A stretch of DNA of 64,000 bases from Amaurobius ferox (lineage: Eukaryota; Arthropoda; Arachnida; Araneae; Amaurobiidae). Of the stretch, positions 13,801-28,500 are shown in pieces. Location of the stretch: contig OX578152.1 in assembly GCA_951213105.1 (NCBI GenBank), positions 68,178,727 through 68,242,726 on the forward strand, given 5' to 3'. Below the pieces are notes generated by a model that saw nothing but the letters and a program-made list of their open reading frames with translations, was not told the origin of the DNA and did not search any database. How positions within the stretch are numbered: the first letter of the stretch is position 1; each line of letters begins with the position of its first letter. The position numbers were made by a program, and so were the translations under genes.

Positions 13801-16800
13801 TTTTCCAATGGAAAATATTTCATCCTAACTGACAGAGTAAAACTTTATTGAAGTTGAGTTGATATATCTTTAAAGAAACAAAACCAGTTACGCAAGGTGA
13901 GGAAACATATCAACAGGATATCAAAAATGAAGTTAATTTATAGCTCTGAATCTGAATTCAAGATAGAGATTATAGATTTATGTAAAGTATCTTGACTTTC
14001 ATTTTTAACACTTTACAACATAGCTGAAAAGTGTTTATAACTTTGCTCATTCTGTCTGTCTGTCTGTCTGTCCATTAGCATGATAACTGCCGTAAAAAAG
14101 ACTTTATCAAAATGAAATTTTAGTATGTTATTCAGACGGTCTGTGGGACCTATGGGAATATTAATGAATAATATCACCCAATTAGTTTCAGATTGCACCC
14201 GGGTTGAAAAAATGAAATACATTGAACCTTATGGGACCTAATTTTTCAAACATTTTTTAAGCAAATTTAAAATTCACAAATTGCTTCGAAAGTTTTGGGA
14301 AATATTTAAATTATCTCATAAATTATATAAAAAAATGTCAGTAAAATATATTCAGTAGATTTTAAATACAAATTAAAATAATAATGACACCTTTTATAAA
14401 AAGATCACGTGACAATTATATGAAGAGATCATGTGACCCACTTCAAAATAAAATATGGCATCCATCTTATGTCAAAATCGTGATTTTTATTTCTTTTCTT
14501 AATTCATGTTTAGTGTTGTATCCGTCCTAAAACCGCTTTATTTTTGCTTAAATTCTGTGCATCTACATACTGAAACAACGCAATTACAATATATTTGAGT
14601 TTAAATGATCATCAAATTTTGATTATTTCTACAACGAAGGCTAATTCTCACTTATGGAGAATGTAAATACCAAAAGATGCAGAATGAGTTGTATAAGAAT
14701 TGCTGCATTTCTTTAACGCAAAATTATTTAGCTCATGGAGTCTGCAATATAGCTGATATGAATGAAACATTTATTGATTATACATAGAGAAGTATACTTT
14801 TCTCTGATGAAGTTTTAAGCAGAGTTAAATTACTTGTACCTCCATGGTTTTAAATTTTTAAATAAAATAAATTATTATAGTATTATGATGAATGAAAGGA
14901 ATGGAAAAATGTTATGAATGAAATGCTGCTTTGATATAGAGGTGATTTATATTTCGATGACGTCATTTGAATAAAGTTCAGTTGTTTTCAATGAAGTTTT
15001 CAAATATAATAAATTATTGTAGTATTATGATAATTTTAAAAATATTACCGAGGAATGTATCGCATTTTAGAGATGTTTAAATCAGGCAATTTCTATTTCA
15101 AAGCCATCATTTGAATGAAGTTCATTTTCTTCGATAGTATTAAGCTTTCAAATATAATAAATTAATGTAGTATTGTGATAATTTTAAAAATATTACCGAG
15201 AAATGTATAGCATTTTAGAGATGTTTATATAAAATTGCATTGAAGTTGGAAAGTGTTTCATAATCAATGCTTTATGCATGATTGATCTTTCTTGTTAACA
15301 CTTTACAACATTGTTAAAAAGTGTTTATGACTTTGTCCATTCTGTCTGTGTGTCTGTCCATTAACACGATAACTGCCGTAAGAATGACTATCAAAATGAA
15401 ATTTTAGTTTAAACGATCAATGCCATCCATCTTGTGTCAAGATCATGATTTTTAAAGTTCTTTTTAATTTATATTTAGTGTTATATGCATCCTAAAACCG
15501 CTTTATTTTTGCTTAAATTCTGGGCATCTACATTCTGAAACAAGGCAATTACAATATATTTGAGTTTAAATCACCATCAAACTTTGATTATTTCTACAAC
15601 GAAGCCTAATTTTCACTTATGGAGAATGTAAACACATAAAGATGCAGGATGAGTTGTATAAGAATTGCTGAATTTCTTTAACACAAAATTATTTAGCTCT
15701 TTGAGTCTGAAATCTGATATGAATGAAACATTCATTGATTCTGCATAGAGAACAGACGATTTTATAGCAGACTTTTTCGATAAAGTTTTAAGTATAGAGT
15801 TAAATTATGTTTACCTCCATGGTTTTAAGTTTTTAAATAAAATAAATTATTGCAATATTGTGATGAATGAAAAGAATGGAATAAAATTATATGAATGAAA
15901 TATTTACAGCTTTTACATAGAGAGCCAGTGATTTATATTTCAATGACATCATTTGAATAAAGTTCATTTTTTTTTTAAATGTAATAAATTATTGTATTGT
16001 GATAATTTTTAAAATGTAACCGCTGAATGTATCGCATTTTAGACATATTTAAACTAGGTGACTTATATTTTAATGATGTAGTTTGAATAACGTTAATTTT
16101 TTTCGATGGAATTTTAAGTTTTCAAATATAATAAATAAATGTATTGTGATAATTTAAAAAATATTACTGCTGAATGTATTGCATTTTAGAGATGTTTAAA
16201 TAAAATTGCACAGTTGGGAAGTGTTTCATAATCAATGCTTTATGCATGATTGATCTTTCTTGTTTTTTTGGCTGAGTTGGAGATTTAAATAATATAAACA
16301 TTGAAAATGGAACCTTCGTATTAGTGAAACTTGTTATAAAAGAAAAGGTAAGGGAATAAATATTTCATAGCTGAAATTATAGATAATCATGAAGTTATGA
16401 AGGTTTTTGATGTACAGTACTTGAAAAGAGATCAAAACTCTCAAAAATTTACTAGAGAGGATAAGACTGTCTATGAAATCAACAAGGATGATGCAGTGTA
16501 GTTTTCAAGCTTCCACACCCAAACTTCCCTGGTGGATCAGCTAGCCTGCTTCAAAAATTATCATTTGGGGTCAATTTATCCAATAATAATGTTGAATAAA
16601 CACTTTAAATGATACTATAAATGAATATATTTTATTCTCATAAATGTGTATTTTATTTTTACTCCTTTGTTTAAAATTTTATTAAACATTAAAATGTGAA
16701 AGTAGATTCAGTTTACATATTTTTTGCTTTATCTTCAAAATTTCAGATATCTGTAAATGCAGCAAGCATATTTAAAAATTTAAATTTTAGCTCTGATTAT

Positions 16801-19800
16801 CAATTTTACATTTCATCTTTATTTAGTTTGTTTTCCAACACAGACATACGAAAAGACCTAAAGCTACACTTGGAAACACCATCGACACAAATAGTCATTC
16901 TAGTAGATTTTCTGTTATTTGAAGGAGCAAAAACTTATATTGTTAAGAAAATATGTACCCTAAACTATATACGAAACAATTCATTGAAAAAATTCTTCAA
17001 TGTATCTCAAAGTTAAATTGGGATGATAGTATATTTGAAGCAGGCTTAACACCACTGCATAGAATATATGTGTACTCATGACAACTTTTCTTCAAAACAT
17101 TTAATTTCTTTTCTTCTTGTCTCTCCAACATATTGTAGTAGCTTATTCAAATAAAAATTGGTTTCTCTTTCAAACTATATATATATATATATTTAAGTTC
17201 GAAGGCCTAAATAAAATGATTAATATCCACATCAATTCCAGTTTACCGTGCGCAAAGCAGCTACAAATGAAAAGGACAATTATACAGAAATACACATACC
17301 GGAAACAATGGTTGTTGTTGAGACCCAGACCGTCCGACCTACCAGAAAGGTGTAAGGTAACTGTTTGGACGGCCGGGAAGTGCCACCCAATTTAGACCGG
17401 AACCCAGTGGGGGAGGCATTCAGAAGGACCGTACCCTCCTTCCCCTACCACCAACCTCTCGGAAAGACTTACGGACCCACATGTTTAACGTGATCGTACT
17501 CTGCATGAACATGGCGGCAGTTGTGGCAGCGTGCAAATCCAGTGCTCAAACCACCGAGCTACCGCGCCCGAAATGTGCCAACAGCATGCGGTGTTCCCAG
17601 GTGGTCACCCACCCAAGTACTAACCGTGCCCGATGCTGCCTGACTTCGGTGATCTAACGAGAACCGGTGTTTTCAGCACTGGAAACAATGGTGTAAAGGT
17701 TAACAAGATTGTGAAAAACCACACTTACAAAGACAAAAATGGAAATTAGCTATTCGCCTTGAGCCTTTTTCAGGCTCAATCTCAAGGCAAATAGCCAGCC
17801 CTTGGCGATTTCTGGTGATAACAAATATATATAGATATAAACCAACATAAATTTTTATCCATTGGGTGATCCCCAAATGGATAATTTTAATTGGTTATAG
17901 CTTGGCGATTGCCCAATAGATAAAAATTTATATTGATTTATATCAATATATTGTTATCCCTAGAAATTGCCAAAAACTAGCTATTCACCTTGAGATTGGG
18001 CTTGAAGTGTGATTTTTCACAATCTTGTTAACCCTTATGCCATTATTTCCAGTATGTCTATTTCTTTATATATATATATATATATATGTATATATCTGTG
18101 CTGAAATAAATGAGTAGTAACATAGAGATTTTTCTTTCTTATACACCGACTTTGTTACATTTCAAACAGTAAAAAGTAAAATTGTAAAACTTACTACAAT
18201 TCTCATCATTTTCATCTCCTCCTTTCCTAGAAGCAGATTATAATTAATAACTAAAATATGCACATATAACATACATGCTATTAATACCATAAAAACTTTA
18301 TAAATACAGCGTAAACATGTCTACATGCAGTATATATATATTATCAAGTTATTATTACAGCAGATATGTGGGCGTTCTTTGAGTACTTAAGCTATCAAGC
18401 TATTGAATAAAAATCTGTAGATCTTGGGGCATAACAACTAAATAATTTTATAATATACATTAATAGGGGGTAATAATCCCCCTTGGTCACAATAATGCTC
18501 AGTAAGCACTTTTTTTTTTCAGTGTGTACATACCAAAATATCACATGTAAGAAAATATTCAGACATTTATGATATATCATAAATATTGTATTATTCATCG
18601 GATACAAGAAACTTGCTCCAATAAAAATGTAGGCGTGGGGTGAAGCACTTGCTGCATTACAAACTGTATGTCATTTGACAATACAAGCAGATTTTGCAGT
18701 GCTTTTAGAACAAATAGCGAAACTGGAAGTTTTGTTTTGGTGAGATGTACAAAAAGATTGTAACAACTTATTTTAATTATTTCAAAATAAATATAAACTG
18801 TGATGCAATTGGTTGTTAATTTTTAATAAATTTTTGTCAACTATTTATGTAACACTTTTATCAAACCATCTGTAGTCTTTGGAGCCAAAAGATATACATT
18901 TTCTTTTATTATTACTATTATTATGTAACTAAAACTGTACAATGAATAACAACAATAAAAAAAAACTCACCCTACTTTGAATATGCAGACCACTTTTAAT
19001 ATGAACAATTTTTTAATCTACCTAATAGTTCGTATTAACTATGGTTACATTATACAGCAGACTTTAAAATTTTGTGGTATTCAAGAAAATATATTTTTAG
19101 TGTATTATGCGAATTCTTTATAAAAAAACTTATATAATTAAACAACAATGAACAAGTCATAATATATTTTTTAATATAATTATTAAAGCAATATAAAATC
19201 TAACATTTATGAAAACATTTCCAAATCCAGGATTTCTTTTTCCTGGCAGTGAGATTTTTTCAGAAAGTTACATGGATTTAACTTTAAAACCCTTATATTT
19301 GAGAATCAAGTTAAAAAATAATAAGTTTAATTTAATTGTGTTATAGAACTTTCTTTAGTTCTCTTTTTTAAAGTAAAACGTATTTAAATTTTTTTTCTTA
19401 ATTTATAAAGTTTTAAAATTTTCATAATTATATTTCTCAATCAAATTGATAAAATAAAACCAATAAAATTTAAGATTCTTCAAATATAAAAAGAAGGATT
19501 TTTCCACAAAATATAGATTTACTTATGCAATGTAGAGATTTCATTCTTTTAAAATTATAATTATACTAACACAAATACCGGATTTAAGATTCAAACTTCT
19601 GATTAAAATTACACCGGAACATACAGCGAATTCTCAAAAACCAAACAATGTTTTAACAATACATCTGCTTAGAACACAAAATACATTATTTATCTATATA
19701 AATTTCATTCAATAGAACAAAAATATCTTAAAAAATACCTTAAACCACCTAATAAAATACCTTAAAAATGCATGGCATTAAATGCAGCAAAGATTAAAAT

Positions 19801-22176
19801 AAACTGCATATTTTTTATATTGAAGTACTGCTTGAAGTTGACGGCCAAATAGCTGTCTATAATGGAATTACAGGAAAGCTACAGGGAAGCACATGGTATG
19901 CCCCCTCTCTTTTAAGTTTGACATCATTAGCACAAAATCATGAAATAAACTTACATTCATCATTCTTTATTTTGTTAAGCATTTTACATACAAATGGGCA
20001 CACACACAAGAGTTTCCACTGCTCAACACCACTCCTTCACTAAAGGAATGAATTAGTATTATAATTATTATTATTTTACAGTTTGTTTTTGGCCAATCGA
20101 AGAAATTTTTGCTTCCAGGCTGTTTATGGGTGCATAAACAAGTTTATTGAAATGCTATGGTAAAGAAAATAATAAAATGATTCTAAACACAAGAAAATCC
20201 ATGACTTTAAAACAACTAAAAATTGTTATGTAAATAAATCAATCTATGAACAAAAAATTTTAATTTAATTTTTTCTTCAATAGACTTAACATGGGAAATT
20301 TATTTCGATTATTTTGAATTCTAAAATGAAATTCAAAATCCTGGCTACAAGGAAACAGAGATCTTGACAAATTCTATATATGTACAAAATAAATCATGCT
20401 AATCTGTTGAACTATTATCAAGATCTTGTATAACATACATTGCTACATTTAAGTTGTTAGCACAGTTCTATTTGTTTCGCTCCAATAAACAAACATGATT
20501 TAATTTTATTTCTAAAAACAAAATAAGCTCATATGTGAATGCATCATCAGAAGTGATTGATACACACATCAATTTTTATATTTTACAAATGAAATACTAA
20601 CCTAGCTGCATAATTTTCATGGACTTTTTCTGGATCTATTCTTTGCTCTAACTTCTATATAGCAAAAGATAAACAAAGTTCACAAAGATGAATATTCCAA
20701 CATTCATTTTAATGAAACAATATAAATTCAGATAGTTGCATAACTTTTCGTGTACTTTCATAAATCTTTTTAGAACACTTCAAGTCTTTTTAACACACTT
20801 GTGATCTTCTGCTTTCTACATAATGTCATATAACCAAGATGCCTTGACTATGTGTACACTTCAATATATCTTGCATTCTTTCTGAGCTAAACTAACATTT
20901 ACAGAGTTATCTACTCAGCTTATAGTTTTACACTATCTTTATTACTATTTTTAGAGGAACAGAAGATTTTTTCCTGAAACAATGTCATTTTTGTGTATAA
21001 ATCATTTAAATTTATGAAAATTCCTAAACATTTTTTTTTTTTTTTCTAGGATGATGCATTTATCAGTGTTATTGAAAAAAAATCTTATTATACACATTCT
21101 AAATCTTTAAAAAATGTTAAATTTGAATGAAAATAAGTTTTAAAAATATAACAGTATTAAAAGAAAGACATGATTTTGAAATTACAGGAGATACAATAAA
21201 TAAACAAATGCGGAATAATAATAAATTATGTCTTTTTTTAAACTGTGGGAGTTTTGTGTAGTTCAAAAAAAAAAAAAAAAAAAAGTCTATGTCTATTAAT
21301 GCCAAACCCTAAGACCACCTAGCAAAACAACATTCACCAAGATGTGAATTTTCAATTTTTATATCATAAAATTTAGACTTTGCTGATTTAAATGGTGTAT
21401 CATTTGTATGATTTTTTTTTTTCATCAGAAGCATTTTGAACTATTTTCCTTTTTTATTTACATATATAATAAAAAATATATATACTTTGCATATAGGATC
21501 ATTTCTAAAAATATAATTTTTTGTACATACCACCCATTTTCTTTTGAATGAATTGTAGTAATATAATCACATTTTCCAGGATTTATGTATTACTAGAACA
21601 AATCACCCGATGTTGCCTGAGTTTTAAATAAGTGTCCAGTACATAAATAATACATACACAAATTCCAACATCAGGTAACATCATACTCAATTTCCAAATC
21701 GCCTGTTTTGAACAAAATCATTCTCACAATAGAAATAAAAACTCCAAATCACAAAATGAGAATCACAATTGCCCATATCTTCTGCAAACAATGCAATTTC
21801 TATATTTCCAATGCTCCATTTTGAGCGCTTATAAAAATACGAAAAGAACTAAATGACTCCCACCTATGAGAAAAAAAAAAAAAATTCAAAACTTCTTTTA
21901 GGAAGTTCTCCCGGATGTTAAGAATCAACCCATTGCAACCGCTTACCCCTCTTTAAAATGGATCTGATCCAGAGAGGGGGAACTGTTGAAGTACAGACAG
22001 TCCAATGAGATGAGTAAATGCAATCAGTTGAAAAGTTACAAAAATTAAAATCAAAAACATTTTTTTTTGTTAGAATGCTCATATATGGGGATGATTTAGC
22101 CAAATTATAGAATTGTGCTAATCTTAGTTTTTTGGATGCAACAATATATATATATGAGCATAATGTTTCACTTATG

Positions 22177-22207
<31 letters not shown>

Positions 22208-22556
22208 CAAATCGCGTAAAAAATGCAAATTTTTATGTACTGTTTAAAAAAATAAATACATATGAAAAAATTGTCCCACAGATTTGGTTAAAAAATTGCT
22301 GAAAAAAATGTTCTTCAATATTTCTGATGATATCAAAGTGAAAACTCAATATTTTAGGTCACTAAGAACTCTACTTATGTAAATATTGGCTTAAATTGGA
22401 ATAAAACATAATTAAAATAATTAAAAAACCAATTCGAAATTAAAAAACAAAAACACTGAGGCGCACTCACCCGGGTCCTGAAGTACTTATGTATTAAATT
22501 CCATGGTCATTTGACACTTAGATTTCCCACTACAAACTGCACAGACACACACACAG

Positions 22557-22598
<42 letters not shown>

Positions 22599-25500
22599 TT
22601 TCCTTTATTATGTTAAAGCTATTAAACTCATATTTTGCTTCTATAAATATTTTTTCATTATTAGAGAATATAAATATGCTAAAATATAATCCTTTTTCTC
22701 GTTTTATAAAACAAATTTAAAAAACAAAATTATTATATATGTTGTTTACATTGAAGAGATGGGGTTTAGGAATAACCATTTATTGACAAAAGATCCTTAT
22801 ACTTTTGGCTGCATAGCCAATTATCGAAAAGATTTAAATCAGAATCTTTTACTTCTCTTTGTTAGCCTAATATTTTTTCTGAAATTTGTGGTATTTCTCT
22901 TACTACCAACTTGAACAGTGTTACTTCAGAAAAAAATTTACCAATGTGCACACCGATAAATTAATTCATTTGTATAATTATTCTGTTTACTTCCTAAAGT
23001 ATTGATATGTTTTTTATATAATTGTTTGTATTTTATATTGTGTGATCAATAATTGTTCTCATTTATTACTGTTGCAATATCTATTATTTGGAATAGACCT
23101 GTTTACAATAAAAAATTTGATTTGATTTGATTTGATTCAATTTGGTTGTCAAATACAAAAATATAGAAGTTAGTCAATAATTGTGGGGTGACGGAAACAT
23201 TGGTTGTATGGTATGATACAGTATGCAGGCTTACTGAACACATTTCTGGGCTTTCTCAAAAAGCAAACGGGCTTGATACTGAACATATTTCTGAGCTTCA
23301 TCAAAAAACAAACAGGCTTGATGCTAGTTACCCCTAAAGTTTGTAAAATTATGGCACATAAGTTAACAAGTTTTATTGTTACAATACAACTGTAGCAATA
23401 ATGGCTATTTGATATTGATGAATACTGAAAAATGCAAAACAAATCCACTAATGCTGGTTGCTGTAGTGGGAGTATCATTCCCAATTATTAGAAAAACATC
23501 TTATCCATGGGTTTCTAAATTATAAAATAATTTTGATTCATTAACAAAAAGATATCATGAATCTATGGTAAAAAATTTATTGTTTGTTCCTATTTTATTT
23601 CATTGGATTCTTGGGAATATATATCTTAAAGGATTCATTTAGGGGATTGCCTGTTGTGCAGTATGGATACTGTGTTAGTTGTAGTGCATTCTAAAATAAG
23701 TAATTACTAAAAAGATGACAGCTTAAAAAATGTGGAGGAAAAAAAAATTACTGCTAGCTGCAGGAATTGCAGCTAGTAACAATTTAAAGTTGTTGATGGT
23801 TGTTGACAGCGGCGTTGTGACCTGTGAGGCACATGAGGCACGTGCCTAGGGGAACCAGATCTTGGAGGGACCCCAAGGAGCCTCTCAATTTTATTAGCCA
23901 AAAATTAATCCTCAATATATTTATTTAATTGCAATTCAAATAAGTATTAACAATTAAAATGCATTGAACATGAATTTGGCAAGAGTATTAAATTTTCAGA
24001 ATTAAGTAGTAAATTTGCTGCTTCTAAAATCCGCAAAGTATAGTAAATATATTGCATTACTTATGTATTATAGTTTTATCAAATAAATAAACTTGGGGAA
24101 AACATTACTGAAAATGTTCACTTAATTCCTTCAAAAATCATTAAAAATGAATAGAGGACCCCAATTATAATGTACCTTGGGAACACAGAATCTGCCATTG
24201 GCTGTTAATTTGCATTTTTTTTTTTTTTTACTTTGCGCAAATTCCTTACCATCTTTTATCTTATCATCAAATAGCTTGATATATGATGAAAATTCAGATT
24301 TATATTTAATATTATATGAAAATCCATGTAATATTTCACATCAATTTACTTTCAAAATTAATTAGCAGAAATACCTGGCATTGCAGAGAATTTTAGAATA
24401 TTTTTAGGTATTCATTAAAAATGATTCAGTTAAAGAAATACTAAAAAGTTATTAAAACTGAAAAAAATAATCTAGAACAACTAATATAACAATTTAAAGA
24501 ATTTTGAAGCTTTAACAATGGTGATAACAATTTAGATCCTCATTAGAAAATTTATGTATCCTAACTGAAAATTACCTGGAAGAAAGTTGCTTCAAATTAA
24601 CAAAAGCATTGAATATATATGCTAACAAGATATTAGTGTTTATCATAGTATGAAAAATACTTGAGTTAATATCAATGACTCAAGATTTAAATTGCAAGAA
24701 TATTTAGGAAAGTTCAAATATCAATTTTGAACACATAAAAGCATCATCCAATCATTATTACGGATTCAGAATCGATGAATTAAACCATCCAATGAAATTA
24801 CCCCTAACAGATTACTATTGCTAAACTTCTTACAATAGAACTGATCTTTAGGATTTTTCTAATTATTTAAAAATTCATTAAAGAAGGAATAAAATTATAT
24901 TTCAATAAAATTTGTAAAGATTTAAGTTCATTTCTATGTTAGTACACAAATTTAAATCTCATGGACTTTACATACACAGACAAGCACAAAAGTTAATGAT
25001 GTGATAAGCATATAATTAAAAAAAAAAAAAAAAAAAAAAAAATTAGTGATGGGTGTATAAGAGAAAAATACATAAATACCATAGAGAAATGCATAAATAT
25101 TAGTGATGGGCATATAAATAAGATACCTTGCTGTAAAGAGATATTTACTGTCAATGTGAAATTAAATATAAGCATTATGCTAATGAAATGGAAAAGTTGA
25201 AAATGAGAATGGAAAAAAAGAAAACTAAAATATAAATGGGACAAAAATGACTCTTTTACTCAGCATCTAAAAAGAATTAATAGTAAATTAATGAACAAAA
25301 TATGATGCTGAAGAAGTACACAGTTGCCAAACGATATATAAATGAACAGACTAAACTACTAAAGGAAGAATTAAGAATTGTACAGCTGTACAGCATTATT
25401 GATACATGACCTTATGATGGAATATTTTGTATTAATGCACTTCTAAATGGAAGAAGTGGCACAGGACTATTTCTGCTCAAGCTTTTTGTGCAACATTGCT

Positions 25501-28500
25501 GGCCGAAAGTAAAGGATTTATTCTTTTCCATTTTCAGATACCAAATTTTATTTTTATTAATTCTTTTAAAATTTTATACAGTTTTTCAATCACCTGTACA
25601 ATTGTGCAATGAACTAAAAATTCATACATTGTACGGATGATTGTACAAATTGACAGTATGGTATATGACTTGCTGTGTATTGATACAATAACTTACGAAA
25701 CATATTGCATCACTTATTTCCTCAACTGCAGACAGAGCTACTAGAAAACCAATAGCTACCATTCCTGATTTAAAAAAGCTTTAGTTCGTCCTATCAATTT
25801 CATTGGTAGATTTTGGATGTTTTTGTTAATATTAAAAGGTCTAAATAAAGGTAGCTGTATAGGTATTTTTCAATATAGATAATAGTGCCTGAAAATGTAA
25901 AACTTGCAGTAAATACATAAGAATGAACAGTAATACAAGCACACATTTTTATTGTTTATAAATGATTCGTTAATATAAAATAATCATGCTAAGCTAAATT
26001 AATTAAATGCTTGTTTTGCTTGTAATTTTTTTTATAACAGAATGAATAAACTATTCTCACTGCGCTATGATAAACTTCAAGATATGTCCATTTTTTTAAA
26101 GGGATTTTGGCAGATTGGTGTTAAATTCAATCTTTATATAGTTCTACTTTAAAATTGCAAAATGAAAGATTCAGAAAACCTAAATTATCTAGATTAGAAT
26201 ACTGATAATGTTGATACAATAGGGGGTCATTCCACGCTATTTCAACAAAGGGTTGCTGCTGCACCATCTTTAATATTTTTTATATTTTGCACAGGTATTT
26301 ATACATGTTTAGAGAGGTCCCCAGATGGATTTTAAACATGTATATTTTTGTGATTACAAGCATTTGCACAAAATGATATAACTTTCCTCCTAATTGAGCA
26401 AATTAAAAGATTTAAAAAACTTTTTACTCAGAATAAAGTGCTGATAATTTTGGTTCAACTTTGTTTCATCATTTGATATATTTTTGAAATTTTAATGGCA
26501 CTCAAAATTTACCATTGAAATTTGCATTTTCTCATTTTCCCGAGCCTGTTTTTTACTGGGAAGGGAAGAACAATACACTCAAACCAAATTTATTTTGCAA
26601 GTACTATAGTAATAGTATATTTTTAACTTGAGGGGAGAAAACTGGAGTATTTTGAAACCTTATTTTTTTTCACTGATGAAAATGGGCATTTTCAAAAAAT
26701 TAGGATTTTTCAAAAACTGTATCTCCAGTGGAGTGCACAGTAAAAATCTGAAATTTATATTACTGAGGCTTCTATTAGGTAGCAACATCGTAATAAAATT
26801 TGGTCACTTTGTTATGCATAGTAACACAAATATTTGAGTTCAAAGTTATGTTTTTTAAGGACAATCATAACCTTTTTTTTATAACTAATGCAGCATGAAT
26901 ATATTTTCTTTTTTATTTGTTGTAATAAAAACCAAATGAAAGTGTTAAAGACCAAGAAAATATATAAAAAAACATACTACACAATTCATAAATGCTAAAG
27001 CAGCTGAGTTCAGGGAATGTCTCAACTTGTACAATCTTGTTCAGTGTAAGAGTGCACAAGTTGAAACAAGATATAACCTGTTTGAACCAGAAAAAAATTA
27101 CTGTCACAGGCAAGTGTGAGTTCTGCATTTGCATTGTGTGCGAGTTCTGCAATTGCAATGTGTGTCAGTTGACTTTTGATTAGTATAGTGTGCATGTGTG
27201 ATAAAAGTGAAGGTGTGATAAAGTGAAGATGATGTGTTCTGTTGGAGCTAAAGTTAATGAGGATTGTCATAAGACTACTTATGGGCCAATTTCACTAACA
27301 CAAAAAATTTTAGTGAATTTAACAATGAAGAAAAAACACTTAAGATTAGGAGACTGAAAATATTTGCCAGTATCATGAGAAGAAATATCTTGTTAAATAC
27401 AATCACTTATATGGAAAGAACTGTTCTAATCCTTTTAGATGTCATACAAAAATTACAACAAAAGGTCTTACTGAAATATCTTTACATGCGGCTCAAAGCC
27501 ATCCAAATCTAGGATTAGTTACAGGTAAAAGTTTATGCATTTCTTGTTTAAAATTTTTTTATAGTTTTAACAAAGATGAAAACCAATGATGAGACATTTA
27601 GTCTAGTGTATTAGACATTAGATAACATAAATGTTGCATGTGAGGCTCTGAGAGTTTCACCTGTTAAAATATGGAAGCTTAACATTAAACAAAGACCAAA
27701 AGTTTTTTTTAAAAAAGTAAAAAAAGTTACATCAGCAATGAAAAATAAACTAAGTGCAGGTTTTGATGTAAGTTTGAAGGAGTCTTTGGAAATAATGAAA
27801 CTGATCTGAAGGAAGATGAATACACTATTATCTTAAATTAGCTAAAAGAAACATTCAAAGGAAGTTCGACAGTTTCAGAGAAAGTAAAAATATTAAGTTT
27901 AATATCTGCGCAAAAACGTATCATGAATTTGGTGCAAATCAGTACTTAGTAAGAAACACATAGGCACTAGTTAAGAGCTATGGCATTCTTCCTAATATAG
28001 AACAAAGGAAGTCCAGAAATTTTTCAGAGGAAGTGATTGATAAAGTTGTAGATTTTTATGAAAGTGGTGAAAACAATATGTGCCCTGGTGCAAAAGACTG
28101 TGTTTCTATTGGGAATACAGATGGTCAAAAGGAAACAAAACAAAAAAGACTCAATTCACAAGATTATCCAATTCACAAGATTTTAAAGAAATAAACATCA
28201 CCAAAGTTTCAACAGATCTTTCTCTTGAACTTAAAGAAATGGATTAAATTGCATGCATTTATGATTCTCATTGGTGGCTTGCACAAGTTATTGAGGTGCA
28301 GCAATCAGAGAAGGACTGCAATGTCCATTTCTTCCATCCAGTGGGACCATCAACATCATTTCAAAAATCTACAGCAGATACTGTTTGGATGCCGTATGAC
28401 AATGTCTTACGTGTTCTTATTCCTTCCAAGATGTCAACAGCTACTGGACGAACATGGAATATCGAACCCAGGTTGTGCAATGAGCTTACGGAACTTTTAC

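Noticed and set aside
16696..17016. 106-codon plus-strand open frame
   Set aside because: Phe/Ile/Asn-rich AT-driven composition and no recognisable motif or splice context.
17530..17572. tRNA gene
   Set aside because: Only an A-box-like segment is visible; no full cloverleaf can be drawn.
17577..17680. Functional 5S rRNA gene
   Set aside because: The 5' end is missing, positions differ from a normal 5S, it is fused to a tRNA-like block and framed by target duplications, so it is a SINE head.
22511..22720. Arg-Glu repeat protein
   Set aside because: Translation of an (AG)n microsatellite.
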